This document shows positions 27,366 to 37,681 of a stretch of DNA of 44,134 nt, piece after piece. The notes below the pieces were generated by a model, which was not told where the DNA came from, did not search any database, and was given only the letters and a program-made list of their open reading frames with translations. The stretch comes from Nocardioides sp. zg-DK7169 (GTDB lineage: Bacteria > Actinomycetota > Actinomycetes > Propionibacteriales > Nocardioidaceae): NCBI RefSeq assembly GCF_013155365.1, contig NZ_JABJRA010000018.1, positions 1 to 44,134 of the forward strand, given 5' to 3'. The position numbers and the translations under genes are program-made. Position 1 is the stretch's first letter; each line of letters opens with the position of its first letter.

Positions 27366-29291
27366 TCAGCTCGTCGGCAGGGTGCGCAGCAGGTAGCGCT
27401 CGGCCTCGCCGGACTGCTCGGCGAGGTCGCCCAGCAGGGAGGAGGCGGCCGCGCCGTCCGTGGCGGCGTCCGGTGAGCGCCGTTCGGAGCCGTACTCGGC
27501 GCGGAGCATCTCGACGGCCCGGGCCAGCGCCGCGTCGTCGAGGGAGCCGGCGTCGGCGGCGATCGTGGACAGGTCGCGCAGGCCGGACTGGAGCCGGTCG
27601 AGCTCGGCGAGCTGGCGGTCGTCGAGGCGCTCGCGGTCGGGGACGAGCTCGTCCTGCTTCTGGGCGGCGTCGCGCTGCAGCGCGATGAGCTGCGGCACCG
27701 ACCGGGTGGACCCGCTGGACGCTGCGCGCAGTACCGCGGCGGTCGCCTCCGCGGCGGACTCGACGCGGTCGCGCAGCGGCGCGGGCCGGAACGCCGGCAC
27801 GACGGCGAAGCCCAGGATCAGCCCGCCCGCGACGGCGCAGGCGGTCAGCGCGGTGTACTGCACGAGCAACTCGCCAGCGTCGAGGTCGCGGGTGACCGCG
27901 TTGAACCCGACGCTGACGACGACCATGAACCCGGCGCCGAGCGCGGGGCGAGTGATGATGTACCACAGGCCCAGGGCCAGCGAGACCGCCGCGATCGCGG
28001 TCAGGTAGCGCTCCGGGACGGCCAGCAGGATCACCGCGACGGCGGCGGACCCGGCGACGAGGCCGAGGATCTTGTTGCGCGCCTTGCCGAGGGTGTCGCG
28101 CCAGCTCGCCTGGAGGATGCCGAAGGTCGTCAGCAGCACCGTGCTCACCAGGGGGTCCCCGGGCTCCAGGGTCGCGGTGATCGCGAGCATGACCAGCAGC
28201 CCGAACGCCGTGCGGAACGCGTGCCGCACCTGGATCGAGCGCAGCCGGGCGGAGGGGTGCAGCACCGCGTCGCGGAAGTCGTGCCGGGTCCCGCGGTCGA
28301 GGTCCACGCGGGTCGTGTCGCGGTGGCGGACCGCCCGCGCGACGGCGTCCAGGGCGTCGGAGGCCGGGCCCGCCGGTGCGGCGGCGGTGGCCGTGGCGGT
28401 GCCGGTGGCGGAGCTGGCGGGGCTGCTGGTGGAGGGGCTGTCGGCCGGGGCGTCGCTCCGGTCCGCGAGGTGGCGCGGGGGGACGTGCTTGGCACGCAGC
28501 TGGTCGGCCAGGTCCTCGGCCCGCGCGTGCAGGGCGTCGGCAGCGCCGTCGGTGTCCGCGCCGGACGTGGTGACCGTGCCGACACGCAGCGCGAGCCGGT
28601 AGCGCGAGGCGGCCTCGAGCGCGGTGCCCAGCCAGCGCTGCCGGCCGTCGCTGAGCCAGGTGTCGAACGCGGTCGCGGTGGCCTCCGCGGGGTCGTCGGT
28701 CACGAGGACGTCGGCGACCTTCTCCCGGGTGGGCTTCGAGGGGTCGGAGATGCCCAGCAGCACGCGTACCAGCAGCGCCACCGCGACGCCGGCGAGCGCC
28801 GCCGCGATCACCTGCTGGTGGTCCGTCGCCCCCCGGGTGGCGTAGGCATAGGCGTAGAGCGTGGTCATGCCGAGACCGAGGCCGCCGTTGGCGAACCGGG
28901 GGCCCCGCAGCGGGAGCAGGCCGGCGACGAAGATGATCACGACGACGAGGGCGATCGCAGCGGGACGCGACACGTCGGAGAGCAGCCGGGGAACCACCGC
29001 GCCGAAGACCAGGAGCGGACCCATCAGCGCCGCCGTCCGCAGGTCGGCGCGCAGTGGACCGCCCATGAAGGCCACCAGGGAGAACATGCCCACCATGCCG
29101 CCGATGATCCCGGCGGGACCGGCGTCGAAGGCGTCGGCGACCATCACCGCCGGCACGACCACGATCGCCATCAGGAGGATCAGCACCGGGCTGCCGCCCG
29201 GCCGCTTGGGTCGTGCCACCTGCGCCGGCTGCTGCGCCGTTTCCTGCGCCGAGTCCTGTGAGGAGGTGTCGGTGTCGCGTGCGTCGCTCAT
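27366..29291 (-). CDS. FUSC-family (aromatic acid exporter-like) membrane protein
   Basis: Protein of 641 residues. Two blocks of hydrophobic helices (about 33-180 and 355-480) each precede a soluble region, the duplicated arrangement seen in FUSC/YccS/AaeB-like proteins. The middle soluble region contains an Ala/Thr/Ser/Pro-rich linker (about 275-310), and the C-terminal region is predicted helical. The second block includes the conserved-looking RSIQVRHAFRTAFGLLVML and SWRDTLGKARNKILGLVAG, the latter resembling the G-x-R-x-x-G-T-x-x-G element of the family. The start ATG 29291 has GGGAGGGG just upstream. Convergent with the ABC exporter (47 nt between stops) and divergent from the MFS gene. 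The substrate is not inferable. Confidence 0.8.
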   Translation of the reverse strand: MSDARDTDTSSQDSAQETAQQPAQVARPKRPGGSPVLILLMAIVVVPAVMVADAFDAGPAGIIGGMVGMFSLVAFMGGPLRADLRTAALMGPLLVFGAVVPRLLSDVSRPAAIALVVVIIFVAGLLPLRGPRFANGGLGLGMTTLYAYAYATRGATDHQQVIAAALAGVAVALLVRVLLGISDPSKPTREKVADVLVTDDPAEATATAFDTWLSDGRQRWLGTALEAASRYRLALRVGTVTTSGADTDGAADALHARAEDLADQLRAKHVPPRHLADRSDAPADSPSTSSPASSATGTATATAAAPAGPASDALDAVARAVRHRDTTRVDLDRGTRHDFRDAVLHPSARLRSIQVRHAFRTAFGLLVMLAITATLEPGDPLVSTVLLTTFGILQASWRDTLGKARNKILGLVAGSAAVAVILLAVPERYLTAIAAVSLALGLWYIITRPALGAGFMVVVSVGFNAVTRDLDAGELLVQYTALTACAVAGGLILGFAVVPAFRPAPLRDRVESAAEATAAVLRAASSGSTRSVPQLIALQRDAAQKQDELVPDRERLDDRQLAELDRLQSGLRDLSTIAADAGSLDDAALARAVEMLRAEYGSERRSPDAATDGAAASSLLGDLAEQSGEAERYLLRTLPTS

Positions 29292-29434
29292 GTCCCCTCC
29301 CGAGGCGGAGGCACCCTATGGGTGAAGTGTAGGTCCGTGTGACACACGCCACGGCGCTCCCGGCGGCCGCTGCCTCGTTCGGGCCGCGCGGGCGGAATAG
29401 GTCCCTGCGCGTGAGCCGTTGAGACTGGGTGCCC

Positions 29435-30676
29435 GTGGATCACTCACCCGTCAGCGCCGCGCCCGACGATCTCGACCGGGAGCGGCCCGCGTCCGCCGTC
29501 CGCGTCGGCCTGGCGATCCTGGCCCTGGCGATGGGCGGCTTCACGATCGGCACCACCGAGTTCGTGACGATGGGCCTCCTGCCCCAGGTCGCCGACGGCG
29601 TCGGCGTCTCGATCCCGACGGCCGGCCACACGATCTCCGCCTACGCCCTGGGGGTCGTGATCGGTGCGCCGGTGCTGGCCTACTTCGGCGCGACCTGGCC
29701 CCGGCGTGCATTGCTGCTGTGGCTGATGGCGGCGTACGCCGTGTTCAACCTGCTCAGCGCGGCCGCGCCCACCTACGAGGTGCTGGCCGCGGCGCGCTTC
29801 CTCGACGGGCTGCCGCACGGCATCTACTTCGGCGTCGCCTCGCTGGTGGCCGCCAGCCTGGTGCCCCCCGAGCGCACCGGCCGCGCGGTCGCGTCGGTCA
29901 TGCTCGGGCTCTCGGTCGCCAACGTGGTCGGCGTCCCCGCGGCCACCTGGCTGGGCCAGGTCCTCGGCTGGCGCGCGGCGTACGTCGTGGCGGCGGTGCT
30001 GGCCGCCCTGACGGTCGCGATGGTGCGGGCCTTCGTGCCCGCCCGCCCCGGCGACCCGGAGGCCACCGGGCGCCGCGAGCTGAGCGCGTTCGGGCGCCCG
30101 CAGGTGTGGCTGACCCTCGCGGCCGGCGCGGTCGGCTTCGGCGGGATGTTCGCGGTGTACTCCTACATCGCCCCGACGGTCACCGAGGTCGGTGGCCTCG
30201 GCGAGGGCACGGTCCCGCTCTTCCTGCTCGCCTTCGGCCTCGGCATGGTCGCGGGCACCTGGGCCGCCGGCGAGCTGGCCGGCTGGTCGGTGTTCGGGTC
30301 GCTGTTCATCGGCGCGATCGGCACCGGCGTGGTGATGGTGCTGTTCTTCCTCGCCGCTCCGCACGGCTGGTGGGCGCTGCCGGTGGTGTTCGCGATCACC
30401 GCCCTCGGCTCGGTGCTGGTGGTCAACCTCCAGCTGCGGCTGATGGACGTCGCGGGGGAGGCACGCACCCTCGGCGCGGCCATGAACCACGCCTCCCTCA
30501 ACGCCGCCAACGCGCTCGGCGCCTGGAGCGGCGGCCTGGTGATCGCGGCCGGCCACGGCTACCGCTCCACGGCACTGGTCGGGTTGGGCTTCAGCGTCCT
30601 CGGCGTCGCGGTGCTGCTCTGGTCGGCGCTGTGGCAGCGCTCCAGCGACGCCCGGCAGCGCACCGCTCAGGCCTGA
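29435..30676 (+). CDS. MFS transporter, DHA1 drug/sugar efflux type (AraJ-like)
   Basis: Protein of 413 residues with 12 predicted helices. The first helices carry FTIGTTEFVTMGLLPQVADG and HTISAYALGVVIGAPVLAYF, characteristic of the AraJ/NepI/YdhP group of drug:H+ antiporters. The loop after helix 2 carries GATWPRRALLLWLMAAY. GTG 29435 is preferred because GAGACT (29421-29426) is 8 nt upstream in the leaderless arrangement; GTG 29429, in frame, is an alternative. No regulator gene is adjacent. Substrate unknown. Confidence 0.85.
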   Translation: MDHSPVSAAPDDLDRERPASAVRVGLAILALAMGGFTIGTTEFVTMGLLPQVADGVGVSIPTAGHTISAYALGVVIGAPVLAYFGATWPRRALLLWLMAAYAVFNLLSAAAPTYEVLAAARFLDGLPHGIYFGVASLVAASLVPPERTGRAVASVMLGLSVANVVGVPAATWLGQVLGWRAAYVVAAVLAALTVAMVRAFVPARPGDPEATGRRELSAFGRPQVWLTLAAGAVGFGGMFAVYSYIAPTVTEVGGLGEGTVPLFLLAFGLGMVAGTWAAGELAGWSVFGSLFIGAIGTGVVMVLFFLAAPHGWWALPVVFAITALGSVLVVNLQLRLMDVAGEARTLGAAMNHASLNAANALGAWSGGLVIAAGHGYRSTALVGLGFSVLGVAVLLWSALWQRSSDARQRTAQA

Positions 30677-30688
30677 GGCCCCCCGGCA

Positions 30689-30719
30689 CGACCCCGCGAC
30701 GACCCCGCGACGACCCCGG
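30689..30719. repeat. Short 11-bp direct repeat before trpS
   Basis: CGACCCCGCGA occurs twice in tandem and is followed by a third partial copy (CGACCCCGG), in the spacer between the MFS gene and trpS. No function is evident. Confidence 0.6.
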
Positions 30720-30789
30720 CTCGACCCGGCCGCACGCGACGTCGGACACACGCCCACGCCCCGGTCCGCGGCCACGCGGGTCCATCGGC

Positions 30790-30795
30790 GAGAAT
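30790..30795 (+). promoter_or_regulatory. Putative -10 element of a leaderless trpS transcript
   Basis: GAGAAT sits 6 nt before GTG 30802. No ribosome site is present between them. No T-box leader is visible in the 125-nt spacer. Confidence 0.45.
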
Positions 30796-30801
30796 CGGGG
30801 T

Positions 30802-31818
30802 GTGTCCACCACTCCCACCGCCCGCCCCCGGGTCCTCTCCGGGATCCAGCCGACCGCCGACTCCTTCCACTTCGGCAACTATCTCGGCGCGTTGCGGCAG
30901 TGGGTCGTGCTCCAGGACGAGTACGAGCCGTTCTTCTTCATCGCCGACCAGCACGCGATCACCGTCGAGCAGGACCCCAAGGTGCTGCGGGAGCGCTCGC
31001 TGCGCGCGGCCGCCCAGCTGCTGGCCGCCGGGGTGGACCCGGAGAAGTCGGCGATCTTCATGCAGTCCCACGTGCCCGCGCACGCCCAGCTGGGCTGGGT
31101 GCTGCAGTGCATCACCGGCTTCGGCGAGGCCCGCCGGATGACCCAGTTCAAGGACAAGTCGGCCAAGGGCGGCGAGGGCGCGGCGAGCGTCGGGCTGTTC
31201 ACCTACCCGGTCCTGATGGCGGCCGACATCCTGCTCTACCGGCCGGCGTACGTCCCGGTGGGGGAGGACCAGCGCCAGCACCTCGAGCTCACCCGCGACC
31301 TCGCACAGCGCTTCAACAGCCGCTACAAGAAGACCTTCCGGCTCCCGGACCCCTACATCATCAAGGAGACCGCGAAGATCGCGGACCTCCAGGACCCGAC
31401 CCGCAAGATGTCGAAGTCCGCGTCCTCGCCCGCCGGCATCATCGAGATGCTCGACGAGCCGAAGGTGAGCGCCAAGAAGATCCGCTCCGCGGTGACCGAC
31501 TCCGAGGCCGAGGTCCGCTTCGACCCCGAGCAGAAGCCGGGCGTCTCGAACCTGCTCACCATCTACTCCGCGCTCACCGGCGAGGACGTCGAGAAGATCG
31601 CGGACCGCTACGCCGGCCGCGGGTACGGCGACCTGAAGTCCGACCTCGCGGACGTCGTGGTCGACTTCGTGACCCCCTTCCGCGACCGCACCCTCGAGCT
31701 GGTGGAGCACCGCGACCACCTCACCCAGGTGCTGCGCGCCGGTGCCGAGCGCGCCGCGGAGGTCGCCGAGCGCACCCTGGCCGACGTCTACGACAGGGTC
31801 GGTTTCGTCGCTCCCTGA
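30802..31818 (+). CDS. trpS: Tryptophanyl-tRNA synthetase
   Basis: Class I aminoacyl-tRNA synthetase charging tRNA-Trp, 338 residues, the usual bacterial size. The HIGH-like motif is HFGNYLGA (from residue 23) and the KMSKS loop is intact (Lys202-Ser206). Other typical segments are SGIQPTADSFHFGNYLGA, LMAADILLYRP, VPVGEDQRQHLELTRDLAQR and RSAVTDSE. GTG 30802 gives MSTTPTARPRVLSGIQP and has a -10-like element 6 nt upstream. The next three genes follow in the same direction with short spacing. Confidence 0.97.
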   Translation: MSTTPTARPRVLSGIQPTADSFHFGNYLGALRQWVVLQDEYEPFFFIADQHAITVEQDPKVLRERSLRAAAQLLAAGVDPEKSAIFMQSHVPAHAQLGWVLQCITGFGEARRMTQFKDKSAKGGEGAASVGLFTYPVLMAADILLYRPAYVPVGEDQRQHLELTRDLAQRFNSRYKKTFRLPDPYIIKETAKIADLQDPTRKMSKSASSPAGIIEMLDEPKVSAKKIRSAVTDSEAEVRFDPEQKPGVSNLLTIYSALTGEDVEKIADRYAGRGYGDLKSDLADVVVDFVTPFRDRTLELVEHRDHLTQVLRAGAERAAEVAERTLADVYDRVGFVAP

Positions 31819-31882
31819 CCGACCGGCCCGTCCACCGGCTCCGCGAGCCGGCCAGTAGTCTCGACGCAGAAGGGGGTGGCGC

Positions 31883-32413
31883 ATGCCGACCATCGGTGTG
31901 GCGGTCGCGATCCCGGAGCCCTGGGGGACCCAGCTCCAGGAATACCGGATGGCCGTGGGGGACACCACGGCAACCATGATCCCGACCCACATCACGTTGG
32001 TGCCTCCCACCGAGATCCCCGACGACGGGCTCCGTGCCGTGGAGGACCACCTGGCGTCCGTGGCGGCCGGGTCCCCGCCGTACCACGTCCACCTGCGCGG
32101 CACCGGAACCTTCCGCCCGGTCTCGCCGGTGGTCTTCGTGATGCTCGCCGAGGGGATCTCCTCGTGCGAGCAGCTGGCCGCCGGCGTCCGCAGCGGCCCG
32201 CTCTCGGTGGAGCTGGACTTCCCCTACCACCCGCACGTGACGGTGGCCCACCACCTCGACGACGAGCGGCTCGACCAGGCCTTCCACGAGCTGGCCGGCT
32301 TCGAGTGCCGCTTCGAGGTGGACCGCTTCCACCTCTACGTGCACGACGCCACGGCGGGCTGGCAGCCCACCCGCGAGTTCGTGCTGGCCGACGGCGTCTC
32401 CGCGGAAGACTGA
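31883..32413 (+). CDS. 2'-5' RNA ligase-like 2H phosphoesterase
   Basis: Protein of 176 residues with the two H-x-T/S-type motifs that define the 2H phosphoesterase superfamily: HITL (about residue 36) and HVTV (about residue 117). The fold therefore probably binds and cleaves or transfers 2',3'-cyclic phosphates on RNA or nucleotides. No partner RNA-repair gene is nearby, so the substrate is open. A G-rich ribosome site (GAAGGGGGTGG) precedes ATG 31883, and TAGTCT (31856-31861) may be its -10 element. The following gene starts 4 nt after the stop codon. Confidence 0.82.
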   Translation: MPTIGVAVAIPEPWGTQLQEYRMAVGDTTATMIPTHITLVPPTEIPDDGLRAVEDHLASVAAGSPPYHVHLRGTGTFRPVSPVVFVMLAEGISSCEQLAAGVRSGPLSVELDFPYHPHVTVAHHLDDERLDQAFHELAGFECRFEVDRFHLYVHDATAGWQPTREFVLADGVSAED

Positions 32414-32416
32414 GCG

Positions 32417-33463
32417 GTGCCAGCGGGGCCGGCGGCGGCCGTCACCGGGCGCCTGGACGCGCTGCGCGCGCGCCGCCCGCTGCTCGACCACGTGGTGCGC
32501 ATGCAGGAGCACTACAACGCGGTGAGGGCCACCCAGCAGGCCGGGGCGGTCACCTACTTCGCCTTCCTGTCCTTCTTCCCGCTGCTCGCCCTCGCAGTGT
32601 TCGTGGTCGGCCGGATCACGGTCTTCTACCCCGACGCGGACACGGCCCTGCGCGACGCCATCGACGCGGTGATCCCCGGGATGATCGGGCCTGGGCGCCA
32701 CCAGATCTCCCTGGACGACATCCGCACCTTCTCCGGGATCGCGGCGACCGTCGGCATCGCCGGCGTGCTGTACGCCGGCCTGGGCTGGGTCTCCGCGCTG
32801 CGCCGGGCGCTCGCGGTCGTCTTCGAGGTCCCCGAGGGGCGGCAGCCCGGGTTCGTGGCCGGCAAGCTGCGCGACCTGTTCGCGCTGGTCGTCCTGGGTG
32901 CCGTGCTCTTCGTCGGCGTCGCCGTCACCGGTCTCGTCTCCGGGTTCTCCGACAACGTCCTGGACTGGCTGGGGCTGAGCCGCGAGCTCGGCTGGGTGGT
33001 CCGTCTGCTCACCGTCGCGCTCGGGCTCCTCGCCGGCGTGCTCGTCTTCTTCTTGATGTTCCGGCTGCTGGCCGACCCGGCGGCGCCGACGAGGTCACTG
33101 TGGTCGGGCGCCCTGCTCGGCGCGCTCGCCTTCGAGGTGCTCAAGCAGGCCTCCGGGCTGCTGCTCGGCTCCACGAAGGGGCAGCCGGCGTTCCAGGCCT
33201 TCGGGATCGCGCTGATCCTGCTGGTCTGGATGAACTACACCTCACGCGTCGTGCTGTACGGCGCGTGCTGGGCCTGGACCACCCCCCAGGCCCGCGCCCG
33301 GCGCCTCGTGGAGCCCGTGGACCCCGTGCAGGGTCCGCGGATGCCGAGCCGCGAGGAGGCCGGGTCCACCGATCCCGCCCGACCCACCCGGGTCGCGGCG
33401 TTCATCGCCGGGGCCGCCACCGCGGCGCTGCTCCGTCGTCTGGTCCACCGGAAGGAAACGTAA
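32417..33463 (+). CDS. YihY/virulence factor BrkB family membrane protein
   Basis: Protein of 348 residues with six or so hydrophobic helices. The family pattern near the start is clear: RATQQAGAVTYFAFLSFFPLLAL. Later family-like stretches are AGVLYAGLGWVSALRRALAVVF and LLVWMNYTSRVVLYGACWAW. Despite the historical name ribonuclease BN, members are membrane proteins of unknown function. The GTG start at 32417 is 3 nt after the upstream stop. The C-terminal 60 residues are hydrophilic. The next small membrane gene begins directly at the base after this stop, so translation is probably coupled. Confidence 0.88.
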   Translation: MPAGPAAAVTGRLDALRARRPLLDHVVRMQEHYNAVRATQQAGAVTYFAFLSFFPLLALAVFVVGRITVFYPDADTALRDAIDAVIPGMIGPGRHQISLDDIRTFSGIAATVGIAGVLYAGLGWVSALRRALAVVFEVPEGRQPGFVAGKLRDLFALVVLGAVLFVGVAVTGLVSGFSDNVLDWLGLSRELGWVVRLLTVALGLLAGVLVFFLMFRLLADPAAPTRSLWSGALLGALAFEVLKQASGLLLGSTKGQPAFQAFGIALILLVWMNYTSRVVLYGACWAWTTPQARARRLVEPVDPVQGPRMPSREEAGSTDPARPTRVAAFIAGAATAALLRRLVHRKET

Positions 33464-33688
33464 GTGAAGTTCGAGCGCAAGCACGCCGTCCTGCTGCTCG
33501 CGGTTGCCGCCTGGAACGTCTTCTCGTTCGGCAACTTCGCGCGCAACCTTGCCAACGCCTGGTCCTCGGGGGAGGAGCGGGCCACCGGCTACTGGGTCGC
33601 CCACACCGTCCTGATCGTCGTCAACTTCGTCATCGCGGGGCTGCTCGGCTCCCTCGGCGTGAAGGCGCTGCGCGCGACCAAGCGCTGA
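33464..33688 (+). CDS. Small two-helix membrane protein (SCO4848 family-like)
   Basis: Protein of 74 residues with two hydrophobic segments (about 8-27 and 44-66) separated by a hydrophilic loop, and a basic C-terminus. The sequence (KHAVLLLAVAAWNVFSFGNF, ARNLANAWSSGE) resembles the small actinobacterial membrane protein family named after Streptomyces SCO4848, found in this same neighbourhood. The GTG start abuts the TAA of the YihY-family gene; GAAGGAAAC provides a ribosome site. Function unknown. Confidence 0.78.
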   Translation: MKFERKHAVLLLAVAAWNVFSFGNFARNLANAWSSGEERATGYWVAHTVLIVVNFVIAGLLGSLGVKALRATKR

Positions 33689-33725
33689 GCCGCGGCTCCC
33701 GCGCAGGCCGAACCCCGGAACGCAG

Positions 33726-33769
33726 CACAGCGGGCCGGTGACCACCGAGGTGGTCCCCGGCCCGCTGTG
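33726..33769. terminator. Bidirectional terminator between the small membrane gene and sdhB
   Basis: CACAGCGGGCCGG pairs perfectly with CCGGCCCGCTGTG, and an inner GACCACC/GGTGGTC stem leaves a 2-nt loop. It lies between convergent genes. Confidence 0.88.
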
Positions 33770-33795
33770 TGCGCTGGGGTGCTCTGGGTCGAGCG

Positions 33796-34535
33796 TCAGC
33801 GGCCCTGGGCGATGGCCGTGCGCAGGTCCTTGTTGAGCTGGGAGATCACGTCGAGCGGGATCTCCTTGGGGCACGCGGAGGTGCACTCGCCGATGTTGGT
33901 GCAGCCGCCGAAGCCCTCCGCGTCGTGCTGGGCGACCATGTCGACCACGCGGGAGTAGCGCTCCGGCTGGCCCTGCGGGAGCTCGCCGAGGGCGGTGATC
34001 TTCGCACCCATGAACAGCGACGCCGAGCCGTTGGGGCACGCCGCCACGCAGGCGCCGCAGCCGATGCAGGTGGCGACGTTGAAGGCGCGCATCGCCTTGT
34101 CACGCGGCGCGGGCACCGAGTTGGCCTCGGGGGCCGAGCCGGTGTTCGCCGAGATGTAGCCGCCGGACTGGATGATCCGGTCGAAGGCGGAGCGGTCCAC
34201 GATCAGGTCCTTGAGGACCGGGAACGGGTCCGCACGCCACGGCTCGATGGTGATCGTCTCGCCGTCGCTGAACGAGCGCATGTGCAGCTGGCAGGTCGTG
34301 GTGACCTCCGGGCCGTGCGCCTCGCCGTTGATCATCAGCGAGCAGGTGCCGCAGATGCCCTCGCGGCAGTCGGAGTCGAACGCCACCGGCTCCTGACCCG
34401 AGGTGACGAGCTGCTCGTTGAGCAGGTCGAGCATCTCGAGGAACGACATGTCCTGCGACACGCCATCGAGCTCGTAGGTGTGCATCGCCCCTGCGGCCGA
34501 CGCGTTCTCCTGGCGCCAGATCTTGAGGGTGAGCT

Positions 34536-34539
<4 letters not shown>
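33796..34539 (-). CDS. sdhB: Succinate dehydrogenase iron-sulfur subunit
   Basis: Iron-sulfur subunit of 247 residues passing electrons from the FAD of SdhA to the haem/quinone subunit. The [2Fe-2S] ligands are Cys58, Cys63, Cys66 and Cys83 (DSDCREGICGTC). The [4Fe-4S] ligands are Cys158, Cys161, Cys164 and Cys223, and the [3Fe-4S] ligands Cys168, Cys213 and Cys219 (CIGCGACVAACP, CTNIGECTSACP). All are present. The GTG start overlaps the sdhA stop by 4 nt (GTGA), indicating translational coupling. It is the last gene of sdhC-sdhA-sdhB and is followed by a strong terminator. Confidence 0.97.
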
Positions 34540-36587
<2,048 letters not shown>

Positions 36588-36600
36588 GTCTGGGTGACCC

Positions 36601-37302
36601 TTACTTGGTGATGACGCCGAAGAGCGTGAAGAGCGGGACCAGCGAGAAGCCGCCGGCGATGACCACCGCGACGACCCAGCCGGCCATCCGCGCACGGGCC
36701 CGGGAGGTGGCGGTGTTGGTGAAGCCGAGCGTCTGCAGCGCGCTGAAGGTGCCGTGGTGGAGGTGCATGCCGAGGGCCAGCATCGCGGCCAGGTAGATGA
36801 GGGTCATCCACCACAGGTCGAAGGACTCCACCATCAGGTTGTACGGGTCGTTGGTCTCGCCGCCGGCGGGGTTCACCTTGCCGATCGTGAAGTGGATGAG
36901 GTGCCAGATGACGAAGAACAGGATCGCCAGGCCGCCCCAGCGCATGGTGCGCGAGGAGAGCGAGGAGCCCTTGTTCTTCTTCACCTCGTACTTCACCGTG
37001 CGCGCGTTGTTCGCGCGCCGCCACAGGGCAGCTGCACTGCCGACGTGCACCACGAGCGCCAGGATCAGGACCACGCGCATGATCCACAGGAAGCCCTCGT
37101 AGGGGAGCATCGGCTCCCCGAACTCCCGGAGGTGGTGCGCGTAGCTGTTGTAGGCGTCGTGGCCAGCGAAGGCCTTGAGGTTGCCGTACATGTGCGCGAG
37201 CACATAGCCGATGAAGACGATGCCGCTGACCGCCATGGCCAGCTTGAGGGCGATCGTGGAGCGCGTCGCGCGCGCTCCCTTGACGAGAGTCGGGGTTGCC
37301 AC
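36601..37302 (-). CDS. sdhC: Succinate dehydrogenase cytochrome b558 subunit
   Basis: Membrane anchor of 233 residues with five predicted helices, the di-haem b558 type that serves as both SdhC and SdhD. Candidate haem-ligand histidines lie in the helices: His37 (YVLAHMYGNL), His86 (LALVVHVG), His134/137 (VIWHLIHF) and His180/182 (ALGMHLHHG). Di-haem enzymes of this class usually work with menaquinone, which fits an actinobacterium. First gene of the operon; the ATG at 37302 is 83 nt from an iron-box-like operator. Confidence 0.95.
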   Translation of the reverse strand: MATPTLVKGARATRSTIALKLAMAVSGIVFIGYVLAHMYGNLKAFAGHDAYNSYAHHLREFGEPMLPYEGFLWIMRVVLILALVVHVGSAAALWRRANNARTVKYEVKKNKGSSLSSRTMRWGGLAILFFVIWHLIHFTIGKVNPAGGETNDPYNLMVESFDLWWMTLIYLAAMLALGMHLHHGTFSALQTLGFTNTATSRARARMAGWVVAVVIAGGFSLVPLFTLFGVITK

Positions 37303-37325
37303 GGCAGCACGGTACCGCTCGAAAC

Positions 37326-37341
37326 GGGTCCAGATGGACCC
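37326..37341. promoter_or_regulatory. 16-bp inverted repeat in the sdhC leader
   Basis: GGGTCCA-GA-TGGACCC is a perfect dyad 24 nt upstream of the sdhC start. It could form a small RNA hairpin in the 5' leader or be an operator. Confidence 0.5.
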
Positions 37342-37372
37342 CGGGACTGTGACAAATGCCCGGTTACCGCCG

Positions 37373-37378
37373 AGTATC
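37373..37378 (-). promoter_or_regulatory. Putative -10 element of the sdhCAB promoter
   Basis: On the minus strand the hexamer is GATACT, about 70 nt before the sdhC start. The iron-box-like site lies directly upstream, over the expected -35 region. Confidence 0.45.
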
Positions 37379-37384
37379 GGTAAG

Positions 37385-37403
37385 TAAGGTAAGCCTAACC
37401 CGA
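37385..37403. promoter_or_regulatory. DtxR/IdeR-like iron box between sdhC and mutA
   Basis: The 19-mer TAAGGTAAGCCTAACCCGA matches the palindromic DtxR-family consensus (TTAGGTTAGSCTAACCTAA) at 15 of 19 positions. It sits upstream of sdhC, near the expected -35 region, and about 280 bp from mutA. Sdh carries three iron-sulfur clusters and haem, so iron-dependent control would make sense. Confidence 0.62.
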
Positions 37404-37681
37404 AAAGATCCCCCCGTCACGTCACCTTGAGCAACGGGCGTGTCGCGCCGGGGGTTCCCGCGCGAAGGGCCCGTGGACACCGTCGTACCCCCGGCGACCG
37501 GGCGCGGCGTGTGTCTCGCACGCGCCGAGCGGATCGGGTCCCGGTGGCCGGGACGGCCCCCGGAGCGGGTCGGCGCGGTCTGGGCGGCCCGCCGCACGGG
37601 GGAGTGCGGAGCCGGGTCTGGTCCGTCACAGTGGGACACCGGGGGTGTGCCCGACGCGCTGCACTACCTATGGTTCGCACC
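37404..37681. other. Rest of the divergent sdhC-mutA spacer
   Basis: No gene is supported. Nearest mutA, TATGGT (37669-37674) lies 7 nt before ATG 37682 and is a plausible -10 element for a leaderless mRNA. The remaining sequence is G/C-rich without strong hairpins or repeats. Confidence 0.5.

Noticed and set aside
30677..30801. T-box leader upstream of trpS
   Set aside because: The spacer is short, lacks a T-box sequence and specifier stem, and the gene appears leaderless.
37427..37681. Upstream extension of mutA to a start at 37427
   Set aside because: The extra residues are Arg/Gly-rich and unlike MutA. A -10 element at 37669-37674 lies directly before ATG 37682, and the iron box and sdh promoter region adjoin the extension.
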